NCBI GenBank assembly: GCA_023213195.1
Contig: CP096135.1
Coordinates: 3,158,842 to 3,222,841 of the forward strand
DNA from: Sphingobacteriales bacterium JAD_PAG50586_3
Lineage (GTDB): Bacteria > Bacteroidota > Bacteroidia > CAMBQF01
DNA length: 64,000 nt
Reading direction: 5' to 3'
Position 1 is the stretch's first letter. Each line of letters starts with the position of its first letter. The position numbers were made by a program, and so were the translations under genes. Below, piece by piece: positions 29,022 through 36,795 of the stretch. The notes beneath the pieces were generated by a model. That model saw nothing but the letters and a program-made list of their open reading frames with translations, searched no databases and had not been told where the DNA came from.

Positions 29022-29273
29022 ATGGTAACCGTTTATATTCTATATTCTAAATCTTATGATAGGCTTTATATTGGTCTAACAACAAATATAGAGCAACGGC
29101 TGCTTTCTCATAATGAGCTTGCAACCAAAGGGTATACAATTAGATATCGTCCTTGGATTCTAATCCATAAAGAAGAATACCCTGATAAAACATCTGCATT
29201 AAAACGTGAAAAAGAATTGAAAGAAGGAAAAGGCCGCGAATGGATTAGAAAAGAATTTATTGAAAAATTATGA
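29022..29273 (+). CDS. GIY-YIG nuclease family protein inserted beside tRNA-Met
   Basis: 83 residues from ATG 29022 (MVTVYILYSKSYDRLYIGLT). VYILYS and YIGLT are the GIY-YIG signature, followed by the Arg in IEQRLLSHN and a Lys/Glu-rich helix KREKELKEGKGREW. This is the small single-domain (UPF0213/YhbQ-like) form. The TGA stop overlaps the first bases of the duplicated tRNA 3' part; if TGA were read through, the frame would run 20 more codons across the tRNA copy to TAA at 29334-29336. A homing-type or selfish role is inferred from the position only. Confidence 0.82.
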   Translation: MVTVYILYSKSYDRLYIGLTTNIEQRLLSHNELATKGYTIRYRPWILIHKEEYPDKTSALKREKELKEGKGREWIRKEFIEKL

Positions 29274-29330
29274 GCACAGGATTCATATCCGCCTAAGGCG
29301 GACACGAGTTCAACTCTCGTCCTCGCTACA
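29272..29330 (+). repeat. Partial duplicate of tRNA-Met (3' part) with altered anticodon arm
   Basis: GAGCACAGGATTCAT and the last 28 nt (CACGAGTTCAAC to CGCTACA) are identical to the intact tRNA. The segment between is replaced by the hairpin TCCGCCTAAGGCGGA. The acceptor 5' strand and D-arm are missing, so it is not a functional tRNA. Confidence 0.9.
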
Positions 29331-29335
29331 TTTTA

Positions 29336-29359
29336 AAGCCCCGACAGACGTTGGGGCTT
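29336..29359 (+). terminator. Hairpin terminator
   Basis: AAGCCCC...GGGGCTT with a following T-rich tract, just after the duplicated tRNA piece. Confidence 0.6.
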
Positions 29360-29407
29360 TTGCTTTATTTATTTCCAATTCCTATCTTAGCCCTACAATT
29401 TCTCCAC

Positions 29408-29758
29408 ATGCAACTCCTCCAAAACATCCGCAAGTACGAAAACTTTCATATAGTGCTATGGCTTATTAAAGATACTTTTTGGTGTATGGATTTTCATGTA
29501 GGCGGCATAATAATGCTAGTGCCTACCTTTTTAGCCGCCTTGCATATTATATGGCTAAGCCGTGCTAACCGAACCGATTTATTCCATAATATAGCCGTAG
29601 GCTGTTGGATTACCGCCAATGGTATTTGGATGATTGGGGAGTTCTTTTTTAAAGACACCCTACGCCCATACGCAATTGTATTCTTTATAATAGGATTGCT
29701 AACAATAGCTGCTTACTACCTGTTCTTCCACAAAAAAGAAGAAGAAATTACTAATTAG
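29408..29758 (+). CDS. Small integral membrane protein of unknown function
   Basis: 116 residues from the ATG at 29408 (MQLLQNIRKYENFHIVLWLI); the frame is open further upstream, but that part overlaps the terminator and tRNA copy. Three to four membrane segments with KDTFWCMDFHVGGIIMLVP and ANGIWMIGEFFFKD. I have seen unnamed Bacteroidota proteins with this layout but cannot name a function. Stop TAG. Confidence 0.6.
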   Translation: MQLLQNIRKYENFHIVLWLIKDTFWCMDFHVGGIIMLVPTFLAALHIIWLSRANRTDLFHNIAVGCWITANGIWMIGEFFFKDTLRPYAIVFFIIGLLTIAAYYLFFHKKEEEITN

Positions 29759-29798
29759 TAATTATGAATTATTAATTATTAATTAGTAGGGAAAAAGC

Positions 29799-30686
29799 TT
29801 ATTTATAGCTCTCTACCAGTTCGCCCAACTTATCGTACGTACGTTTGCTAACGGGTACTAATGGCAAGCGCATATAATCGTTCATTATCTTCATGTGCTT
29901 AAGCACGGCCTTAACACCACCCGGGTTGCCTTCAACAAACAGGTTTTCAATAATGTCTGTAAGCTTGTAATGAATGGTACGGGCTTTATCGTAGTTACCG
30001 GCAAGGGCTTGGCGCACCATTTCTGAAAAATCTTTAGGGTAAGCATTGGCAACAACAGATATTACACCAACAGCTCCCGATGCTATAAGGGGCAGGGTTA
30101 TCATATCATCGCCCGATATAACAGAAAAGCCCTTTGGCTTGTATTTGATGATTTTCATTATCTGCTCAAAGTTGGCCGATGCTTCTTTTATAGCCACTAT
30201 ATTTTCAAAATCTTCGGCTAGCTTAAGAGTAGTATCTGCAGCTATATTGCTGCCTGTGCGCCCCGGAACATTATATAATATAATAGGCAGCGGGCTGGCA
30301 TTAGCAATGTGTTTATAATGTTCTATTATGCCTTTTTGGGTAGGCTTATTGTAGTATGGCGATACTGATAGTATGGCGCTTACTCCATCTAAATCAAACT
30401 CATTTATAGCAGCGGCACACTCGCGGGTATTGTTACCGCCTACCCCTAATACAACAGGTATTTTACCATCGGCGGCTTCTACAACATAACCTGCAACGGC
30501 TTTCTTCTCGTCTTTGCTAAGTGTAACACTCTCTCCCGTTGTGCCCAACACCACAAGGTATTCTGTTTTGCCCTTTATTTGGTGGTTAACCAATGCTTGC
30601 AACGATTTAAAATCGATGCTTCCGTCTTTGTGAAAAGGGGTTACCAAGGCAACGCCTGTACCGGTTAAAAAGCTGTTGTGGGGCAT
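29799..30686 (-). CDS. dapA: 4-hydroxy-tetrahydrodipicolinate synthase
   Basis: Condenses pyruvate with aspartate semialdehyde in the lysine/diaminopimelate pathway. 295 residues, TIM barrel. VLGTTGES (residues 47-53) binds pyruvate, Y138 in LYNVPGRTG is the proton relay, and K167 in AIKEASANFEQ forms the Schiff base. It follows the DUF6913-like gene with a 3-nt gap, so the two are co-transcribed. Stop TAA. Confidence 0.97.
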   Translation of the reverse strand: MPHNSFLTGTGVALVTPFHKDGSIDFKSLQALVNHQIKGKTEYLVVLGTTGESVTLSKDEKKAVAGYVVEAADGKIPVVLGVGGNNTRECAAAINEFDLDGVSAILSVSPYYNKPTQKGIIEHYKHIANASPLPIILYNVPGRTGSNIAADTTLKLAEDFENIVAIKEASANFEQIMKIIKYKPKGFSVISGDDMITLPLIASGAVGVISVVANAYPKDFSEMVRQALAGNYDKARTIHYKLTDIIENLFVEGNPGGVKAVLKHMKIMNDYMRLPLVPVSKRTYDKLGELVESYK

Positions 30687-30689
30687 AAC

Positions 30690-31232
30690 TTAATTGTTTA
30701 ACAGTTTAAGGTAATGTATTAATTGGGCGGCAAAAGTATCAATATTTTCATTAGGTAACCCGCCAATCATAAAGTCGTAAAATACTATTCCATTGTTGCG
30801 GAGCCTGCCGGCTTTTGTAGTAGCATTAGAATGGCCTATAACATAATCTATTGAGGCTAGTGGCATGGTTGTTAAATCTATCACCAGGCCAAAGGGAGTA
30901 TTCATAAAGGTATCAACTATACCGTTTTTAGGAAACAGCTTCCAATCCAGATCCGACTTATAAAAATAATCAAAACCCAGTTTAGGGTGTATGGTTGTTT
31001 TTTTACGGTCTATATTTAAATACCCCAGGGTAGAAACCTGCTTGCCCTCGCTCTTTAGTTTATCATACAACTCAATTGCCGCCCGTGTTTCAGCATTATT
31101 ATCGGCATTATAAACTATACCAACATTTTTGCAACTGTTGTAGTTAAAGCGGTTAACCTTATCGGCCTGCTTAACAAGCTTTTTAAGGCTTTGGTTAGCA
31201 AAAAAAGTACGTATGTTGTCTATTATTGTCAA
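30690..31232 (-). CDS. Conserved Bacteroidota protein (DUF6913-like)
   Basis: 180 residues if started at the TTG at 31232 (LTIIDNIRTFFANQSLKKLV); an open upstream part of 25 codons looks non-coding. Motifs are NVGIVYNADNNAETRAAIEL, GYLNIDRK and GLVIDLTTMPLASIDYVIG, then FMIGGLPNENIDTFAAQLIH. This family commonly precedes dapA in Bacteroidota and is also placed 3 nt before dapA here. No enzymatic function is established. Confidence 0.7.
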   Translation of the reverse strand: MTIIDNIRTFFANQSLKKLVKQADKVNRFNYNSCKNVGIVYNADNNAETRAAIELYDKLKSEGKQVSTLGYLNIDRKKTTIHPKLGFDYFYKSDLDWKLFPKNGIVDTFMNTPFGLVIDLTTMPLASIDYVIGHSNATTKAGRLRNNGIVFYDFMIGGLPNENIDTFAAQLIHYLKLLNN

Positions 31233-31381
31233 AAGGCTAAAAACTAAGGGGTGTAAATTTAAATTAAATAACCTACAAAAACAGCATTTACTATCTATAG
31301 ATAGCAATAATGTATATTTACATGGTTTTAAGGAACAAATGCACGCTTTTTGCAGTATAAAAGCATTGTTATTATAAAAGA

Positions 31382-32641
31382 ATGAAACGTTTATTACTCG
31401 GCATATTTATTACCCTGTGGTTTGCACAGGCGGCAAATGCTAACCAGTTGCTAATACCAATGGATGGTGTGCAAAAAAACCATTTAAAAGCTTATGGCAT
31501 TGCATACTGGGTTTTAAAGCAGGATTTAATGTTAAACTGGCTGCTAAACTACCGTGGCGGTAGCTTTATGGTTCCATACTCTAAGGCTGTAGAAAGCGAG
31601 TGTGTTATACGCGGTGTAACGTTTGAGGTAATAAGCGATACAAAATCGGGCCTTATACTTACTGAAATTGGAGACCCGCAGGCCAACATGGATGATGTAA
31701 AACTGGAAAAAGCGCCAAAAATTGCTGTGTATTCGCCCAAAACAAAATTGCCTTGGGACGATGCCGTTACAATGGTTCTTAAATATGCAGAGATTCCTTA
31801 CGATGTTGTTTACGATGGCGAGATACTGGATGGCAAACTGCCTTTGTACGACTGGCTGCACCTGCACCACGAAGATTTTACCGGCCAGTATGGTAAGTTT
31901 TATGCCAGCTACAGCACTTTTGATTGGTATAAGAACGAGGTTAAAGTAAATGAAGATATGGCCCATAAATATGGGTTTACCAAGGTATCGCAAATGAAGT
32001 TGGCTGTTGCCAAAAGCATACGCGACTTTTGCTCGGGCGGTGGCTTTCTTTTTGCCATGTGTTCTGCTACCGACAGCTACGATGTAGCCCTGGCTGCTGA
32101 GGGCACAGACATTTGCGAGAAGATGTTTGATGGCGACCCGGCAGACCGTGCGGCACAATCTAAACTTAACTACGACAATTGCTTTGCCTTTACAAATTTT
32201 GAGTTGAGTATGAATCCTTATGAGTATGAATACTCTACCATAGATGCTACCAACAGCCGCAGGGTTAGTAAAGATGCTGACTTGTTTGCCTTGTTTGAAT
32301 TCTCGGCCAAGTGGGACCCTGTACCAACCATGCTTTGCCAAAACCACGAGCAGATTATTAAAGGCTTTATGGGCCAAACTACATCGTTTGTAAAAAAGCA
32401 TATTAAGCCCGAAGTATTGGTGATGGGCGAAAATAAATCGTTAGGAGAAGCACGTTATATACACGGTGAGTATGGCAAAGGCACCTGGACTTTTTATGGT
32501 GGCCACGACCCCGAAGATTACCAACACATGGTGGGCGACCCTCCAACAGATTTAGCCCTGCACCCAAACTCGCCCGGTTATAGGCTTATATTGAATAACA
32601 TACTATTCCCTGCTGCTAAGCCTAAAAAACGTAAAACGTAA
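31382..32641 (+). CDS. Secreted conserved protein often labelled asparagine synthetase B in Bacteroidota
   Basis: 419 residues with a signal peptide (MKRLLLGIFITLWFAQAANA). It continues NQLLIPMDGVQKNHLKAYGI, has a conserved central block SGGGFLFAMCSATDSYDVAL and a C-terminal YGKGTWTFYGGHDPEDYQHM. Homologues are often named asparagine synthetase B, but no GATase II N-terminal Cys or PP-loop is visible and the protein is exported, so that name looks wrong. The Gly/Cys block suggests a glutamine-amidotransferase-like (flavodoxin-type) fold; inference only. Confidence 0.7.
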   Translation: MKRLLLGIFITLWFAQAANANQLLIPMDGVQKNHLKAYGIAYWVLKQDLMLNWLLNYRGGSFMVPYSKAVESECVIRGVTFEVISDTKSGLILTEIGDPQANMDDVKLEKAPKIAVYSPKTKLPWDDAVTMVLKYAEIPYDVVYDGEILDGKLPLYDWLHLHHEDFTGQYGKFYASYSTFDWYKNEVKVNEDMAHKYGFTKVSQMKLAVAKSIRDFCSGGGFLFAMCSATDSYDVALAAEGTDICEKMFDGDPADRAAQSKLNYDNCFAFTNFELSMNPYEYEYSTIDATNSRRVSKDADLFALFEFSAKWDPVPTMLCQNHEQIIKGFMGQTTSFVKKHIKPEVLVMGENKSLGEARYIHGEYGKGTWTFYGGHDPEDYQHMVGDPPTDLALHPNSPGYRLILNNILFPAAKPKKRKT

Positions 32642-32646
32642 AGGGA

Positions 32647-33264
32647 TTAAATTTCGCCAATACCTTGGCGGATAACTACAGGTTCTCCACTGGTACAATC
32701 TACCACGGTTGATGGAACGTTGTTGCCATAGCCACCATCAATAATAATATCTGCCCAGTTGGCAAAGCGCTCGTATATCAATTCAGGGTCGCTGGTGTAG
32801 TCTATAAGCTCATCCTCATCGTGTAACGATGTGGTAAGAATAGGCCCACCCAATAGCCTTACCAACTCCCTTGGTATATTATTATCAGGTATACGAATAC
32901 CCAATGTTTTTTTGTTGTTTTTGAAAAGCTTAGGTACTGTATTGCTGGCATTTAAAATGAATGTAAAAGGACCGGGCAACGTATGTTTAAGCAGCTTAAA
33001 AATCTCTTTATTAAGTGGGGCTGTATAGTCTGCCAACTCGCTCATATCATTAAATATAAAAGAGAAGTTAGCCTTTTCTACCTTAACCCCTTTGTATTGC
33101 GCTATTTTTTCAACGGCGCGTGCCTTGGTAACATCGCAGCCAATGCCGTATACAGAATCGGTAGGGTATATAACAATACCACCTTCGCGAAGTACTTCTA
33201 CAACTTTAAGTAAATCCCTTTCAGGTGGGTTCTTTGGATGAATCCTTATTAAATCAGCCGACAT
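32647..33264 (-). CDS. L-threonylcarbamoyladenylate synthase family (Sua5/YciO/YrdC)
   Basis: 205 residues. VIYPTDSVYGIGCD, PGPFTFILNAS, GIRIPDN and GGPILTTSLHDEDE are the YrdC-fold motifs. TsaC/Sua5 makes threonylcarbamoyl-AMP for t6A37 of tRNA; this short version resembles YciO-type proteins, whose role is less sure. It lies 6 nt after the stop of the thioredoxin-fold gene on the same strand and is probably co-transcribed. Stop TAA. Confidence 0.88.
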   Translation of the reverse strand: MSADLIRIHPKNPPERDLLKVVEVLREGGIVIYPTDSVYGIGCDVTKARAVEKIAQYKGVKVEKANFSFIFNDMSELADYTAPLNKEIFKLLKHTLPGPFTFILNASNTVPKLFKNNKKTLGIRIPDNNIPRELVRLLGGPILTTSLHDEDELIDYTSDPELIYERFANWADIIIDGGYGNNVPSTVVDCTSGEPVVIRQGIGEI

Positions 33265-33270
33265 ATTTTT

Positions 33271-33879
33271 TTAGTGTGCCCCTCCGGGTGCGCCTTGGGC
33301 AGGAGGTTGCGCTTTAGGCTTAAAGTCTTTTACAAACTGGTCGTATGGTATGGTTACGTTAGACCCACTACCATAGTAGTTTAGTTGTGTTTCAAATACC
33401 GGTGCCTGTTGGTAGCCGGCTATAATATCCAAACGCTGGAAGTTGCTATCCAGTATAATAAACGTAGGGTATGATAGTTTACCATCGGTCAACGCCATGG
33501 CCAAACCATGGGTACCGTTACGGCCCGCGGTGGGGTCGTGCTTAAATACTATTGTATCATTAACTACTACACGCTCTTTTTTAAGGCTATCATATTTCAT
33601 CATAGGCCCATAAAATTTAACAGGGGCTTTACCCTCAGCGTCAAACTTAACGGCATAAAAATTATCGGTCATGTACTTGGCTACAACCGTATCAGCAAAG
33701 GTAGTACGGTCCATAACCTTACACCAACCACACCAGTCGGTATACAGGTCTATAAATATTTTTTTAGGGGCTGTTTTGTTAAGCTTTACAGCTTCTTCAA
33801 AAGTGTACCATTTAATGCTTTGCGCATTAACAGCAATGGCAATAAACACCGTAAAAAGTAAAAGTATGTTACGCTTCAT
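33271..33879 (-). CDS. Exported thioredoxin-fold protein with CGWC motif
   Basis: 202 residues from the ATG at 33879 (MKRNILLLFTVFIAIAVNAQ, a signal peptide). The active site TDWCGWCKVMD (C50, C53) is a thioredoxin/DUF255-like CxxC. Then come SYPTFIILDS with the cis-Pro and a flexible Pro/Gln/Gly-rich tail. Likely a periplasmic thiol-disulfide protein, reducing or isomerising envelope proteins; the partner is unknown. The start is set by a -7 box 6 nt upstream, which overlaps the alternative TTG. Confidence 0.87.
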   Translation of the reverse strand: MKRNILLLFTVFIAIAVNAQSIKWYTFEEAVKLNKTAPKKIFIDLYTDWCGWCKVMDRTTFADTVVAKYMTDNFYAVKFDAEGKAPVKFYGPMMKYDSLKKERVVVNDTIVFKHDPTAGRNGTHGLAMALTDGKLSYPTFIILDSNFQRLDIIAGYQQAPVFETQLNYYGSGSNVTIPYDQFVKDFKPKAQPPAQGAPGGAH

Positions 33880-33885
33880 AGTATA

Positions 33886-33893
33886 CAAATATA
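33886..33893 (-). promoter_or_regulatory. -7 promoter box of the thioredoxin-fold gene, 6 nt before ATG
   Basis: Minus strand TATATTTG then TATACT and ATG. Confidence 0.55.
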
Positions 33894-33938
33894 AGGCTTT
33901 TTTAACGAATATCGTGCCACAAGGTTTACAAACAAAAA

Positions 33939-33958
33939 AGCAGGGCCTAAACCCTGCT
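33939..33958. terminator. Hairpin terminator
   Basis: AGCAGGG, loop CCTAAA, CCCTGCT with flanking A- and T-tracts, following the RetSat-like gene on the minus strand. Confidence 0.7.
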
Positions 33959-33987
33959 CTTTTTATCTTTTCACTTTTAGTTTTTAA

Positions 33988-35580
33988 CTACTTAAGTATG
34001 TTCTTCATCACGTTCTTTTTAAGAATAGCGGCAGCGGCTAAAACACCGCCCATCATAGCGCCACCAAAGCCAACCGTTACTACATCTTGACCCGATAGGT
34101 ACAGGCCTTTTACGGGCGATTGTGGTTTTAGAATATCCTGACGGAAACGTGCCGGGGTATGGGTTAAGCCATATATCTCGCCTTGCTTATAGCGCGAGAA
34201 GTGCTTGGTTGATAATGGGGTTGAAAGTTCCATAAAATCAATCTTTCCCTCCACCTGCGGTACATGCTTGTATAGCGGTTCCAGAAGGCGTTGTGTAATC
34301 TTTTCTTTCAACGCTTCGTAGTCTTCGCCGCGGTGGTGCCAGCGGGTACCATCCCATTGAGCAAACCAATCCCACGGGGCAAAACTCACAATTTCTATAG
34401 TTGCTTTACCGGGGTATTCTTCTTCAAACAACGGGTTTTTAGCCGATGGAAAAGAAATATACGCTACAGGCAGTTCCGCATCGGGGTTCTTGGCGTATTC
34501 TTTAATAGTGGTATCGTAATCGTTGTTAGGGTATACCCAATAGTTGGCGCCATGTATTCCAAGCTCTTTAGCTGTATGCTTTAAACCAATATACAGCGAC
34601 ACATGGGAGAGCGAGGCCTCTGTTTGGTTAACCTGTTTTGCAATGCTTTGCTTTTTAGGGTAGCTATCGGGTATTAAATCGTTATATGTAATTAATGCCC
34701 CAGCGTTACTGATAATGATAGGAGCTTCGTATACATTACCATCATCCATTTTAACACCGTAGGCGCGGTTGTTTTTTATCAGAATCTCGTTTACCGATGC
34801 GCCTGTATAAATAGCCCCACCTGCTTTTTCTATTACCTTTTCTATAGTAGCGGCAATTATGCTAGAGCCACCCAACGGGTAAGCACCTCCACGAAAATAA
34901 TGCTTGGCTACCGTTGCATGTATAGCAAAGCTGCTTTCGGCCGGTGCCAGCCCATAATCGCCAAATTGGGCTGATAGTACCGCTTTTAATTCGGCATTAT
35001 CAGTAATCCCGTCTAATACCTCTTTTGTAGTTTTATCAGAGTATGCCAAGAATGGTTTCTTCAATTTATTACCCACAAAAAAACGTGCTACTGGCGGCAA
35101 CACTTTCTCCATAAAATAAGGGGTAACGGTTTTAGAAAACTCTATGACTATTTTAAAGTACTTATCTATAGCCTCGTGGTCGTTGGGGAAATAGCCTTTT
35201 AGTGCAGCTATAAGGTTGTCTTTACCTGCAGGAAAATCATACACCTTATCAGCAATAACAATACGGTCGTAAACATGGGGCATCTCGGCCCATTTCATTC
35301 CCCCGTCAGAAACGTAGCTGCAAATACGGGCCAAAGCACTTTTAGGGTTGTGTACCTCGCCAATGTAATGTATACCCACATCCCATTCATAATCTTTGCG
35401 TTTAAACACATGGGTGAAACCACCGGCGGTGTAATGTTGCTCTAAAATAAGCACACGCTTGTTGGCTTCTTTTGCCAGTATTGCCGCCGCAGTTAATGCG
35501 CCTATACCCGAGCCTATAATTATTACATCGGGTTTAAAATTTGGCTTTTCGCGCTTATAGTTATGTCCTACTTTTTCCAT
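33988..35580 (-). CDS. FAD-dependent oxidoreductase, RetSat/CrtI-like family
   Basis: 530 residues. The dinucleotide-binding motif VIIIGSGIGALTAAAILAK starts near residue 19, and GGFTHVFKRKDYEWDVGIHY follows, the pattern of all-trans-retinol 13,14-reductase and phytoene-desaturase-like enzymes. The C-terminal FAD block is LYLSGQDVVTVGFGGAMMGG. Family members reduce or desaturate polyene or isoprenoid chains, but the bacterial substrate is generally unknown. No carotenoid gene is adjacent. Stop TAG. Confidence 0.85.
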   Translation of the reverse strand: MEKVGHNYKREKPNFKPDVIIIGSGIGALTAAAILAKEANKRVLILEQHYTAGGFTHVFKRKDYEWDVGIHYIGEVHNPKSALARICSYVSDGGMKWAEMPHVYDRIVIADKVYDFPAGKDNLIAALKGYFPNDHEAIDKYFKIVIEFSKTVTPYFMEKVLPPVARFFVGNKLKKPFLAYSDKTTKEVLDGITDNAELKAVLSAQFGDYGLAPAESSFAIHATVAKHYFRGGAYPLGGSSIIAATIEKVIEKAGGAIYTGASVNEILIKNNRAYGVKMDDGNVYEAPIIISNAGALITYNDLIPDSYPKKQSIAKQVNQTEASLSHVSLYIGLKHTAKELGIHGANYWVYPNNDYDTTIKEYAKNPDAELPVAYISFPSAKNPLFEEEYPGKATIEIVSFAPWDWFAQWDGTRWHHRGEDYEALKEKITQRLLEPLYKHVPQVEGKIDFMELSTPLSTKHFSRYKQGEIYGLTHTPARFRQDILKPQSPVKGLYLSGQDVVTVGFGGAMMGGVLAAAAILKKNVMKNILK

Positions 35581-35669
35581 CAGGTTTTTAAAAAGATTAT
35601 TCAGATATTAGTTGGCCTATTTTGCCACGCAACAAAATTGCATTGTAAAGGTGAAATAAAAATTAACAT

Positions 35670-36274
35670 ATGTCACAATCGGATTATAACTTCAATACCT
35701 ATAAAGAAACTGTAAGGCGTATTGCCCCACTTACTGATTTAGACTGTGATATGTTTATTCCGCACCTTAAAATAAAGCAATATACTAAGGGCAGCAACTT
35801 TGTGGCTGAAGGGCAAATAAGTAACGAAATAGGCTTTATAAGCAAAGGGGCTTTTAGAATTTATTATCTGGTGGATGGTAAAGAGGTTAATGGGAATTTC
35901 TTTTTGAAAATGAGTTTGTTGTAGAGTACCAAAGCTTTTTACTACAACGCCCATCTAAGTATTATATACAGGCTATGGAAGATAGCGAGGTAATAACCTT
36001 TACCAGCACCCAATTGCATAGCAACTACAACGCATCGCAAAACTGGGAGCGGTTTGGGCGCATTATAGCTGAAAAACTATTTATTGATGCCACAGAACGT
36101 ACAGAGTCTTTCTTATTTTTAACCGGAGAGCAGCGCTACTTAAACCTATTAAAGCACCGGCCCAAAATTTTTGAGCGTGTGCCCTTATACCATATAGCAT
36201 CGCATTTGGGTATTGAAAGAGAGTCATTGAGCCGCCTTAGAAAAAAATTCTTAAGGGCTAAAATCATTATGTAA
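35670..36274 (+). CDS. Crp/Fnr family transcription regulator, one frameshift
   Basis: The first part is a cNMP-binding-like domain (HLKIKQYTKGSNFVAEGQIS, GFISKGAFRIYYLVDGKE) and breaks at the T5 run 35901-35905. Adding one base continues FFENEFVVEYQSFLLQRPSK and reaches the C-terminal helix-turn-helix (HIASHLGIERESLSRLRKKF). Restored length is about 201 residues, normal for the Bacteroidota Crp family, members of which often lack true cAMP binding. It precedes a small membrane protein gene on the same strand, a possible target. Confidence 0.85.
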
Positions 36275-36333
36275 CATAGGTCAATTTATAAGCCATTGTA
36301 ACTGTTGAATTTTGCTTCATCAAAAAAAGCAAC

Positions 36334-36743
36334 ATGACAACAGAAACAAAAAAGACCACCGGATTTATTATTTTAAGTGTGCCAACTATTGTTTATGGCG
36401 GTTATTTCTTACTTACTTTACTTAGTGGCCAGCATGGTGAATTAGGCTTAACCGACTTTCAAAAATCAATGTTCCGTGCAGGGCACGCACATGCCGGGGT
36501 ATTGGTTATTTTATCGTTAGTAGCACAACTATTGGTAGACCAAACATCACTATCCAATACATGGAAATGGATTGTAAGAATTACCATGCCATTGGCAGCT
36601 GTATTAATTAGCGGGGGCTTTTTGCAGCAGCCAGCGGACCGGGATTAACACAACCCAACAGCCTGATAGCCATACTATATGCAGGTATTGTTGTATTTGT
36701 TACGGGGCTTATTACACTAGGGGTTGGGCTGATTAAAAAATAG
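36334..36743 (+). CDS. Small integral membrane protein, one frameshift
   Basis: MTTETKKTTGFIILSVPTIV start; four hydrophobic segments with the conserved-looking MFRAGHAHAGVLVILSLVAQ. The frame breaks in the T5 run at 36619-36623. One added base continues FFAAASGPGLTQPNSLIAIL and ends GVGLIKK followed by TAG, about 136 residues. The HAHAG motif recalls small haem or metal-associated membrane proteins, but I cannot assign a family. It lies 59 nt after the Crp-like regulator, which may control it. Confidence 0.65.
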
Positions 36744-36749
36744 GTTTTG

Positions 36750-36757
36750 TAACTTTG
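36750..36757 (+). promoter_or_regulatory. -7 promoter box of the VWA lipoprotein gene
   Basis: TAACTTTG with TTGGG at 36724 as a possible -33 element; 38 nt to the ATG at 36796. Confidence 0.5.
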
Positions 36758-36795
36758 GCACGCAACTTGATTTGCTTATAAAAAAACGAGTGCGT

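Noticed and set aside
29272..29330. A second functional tRNA-Met
   Set aside because: It lacks the D-arm and the 5' acceptor strand, and the anticodon arm is replaced; it is a fragment.
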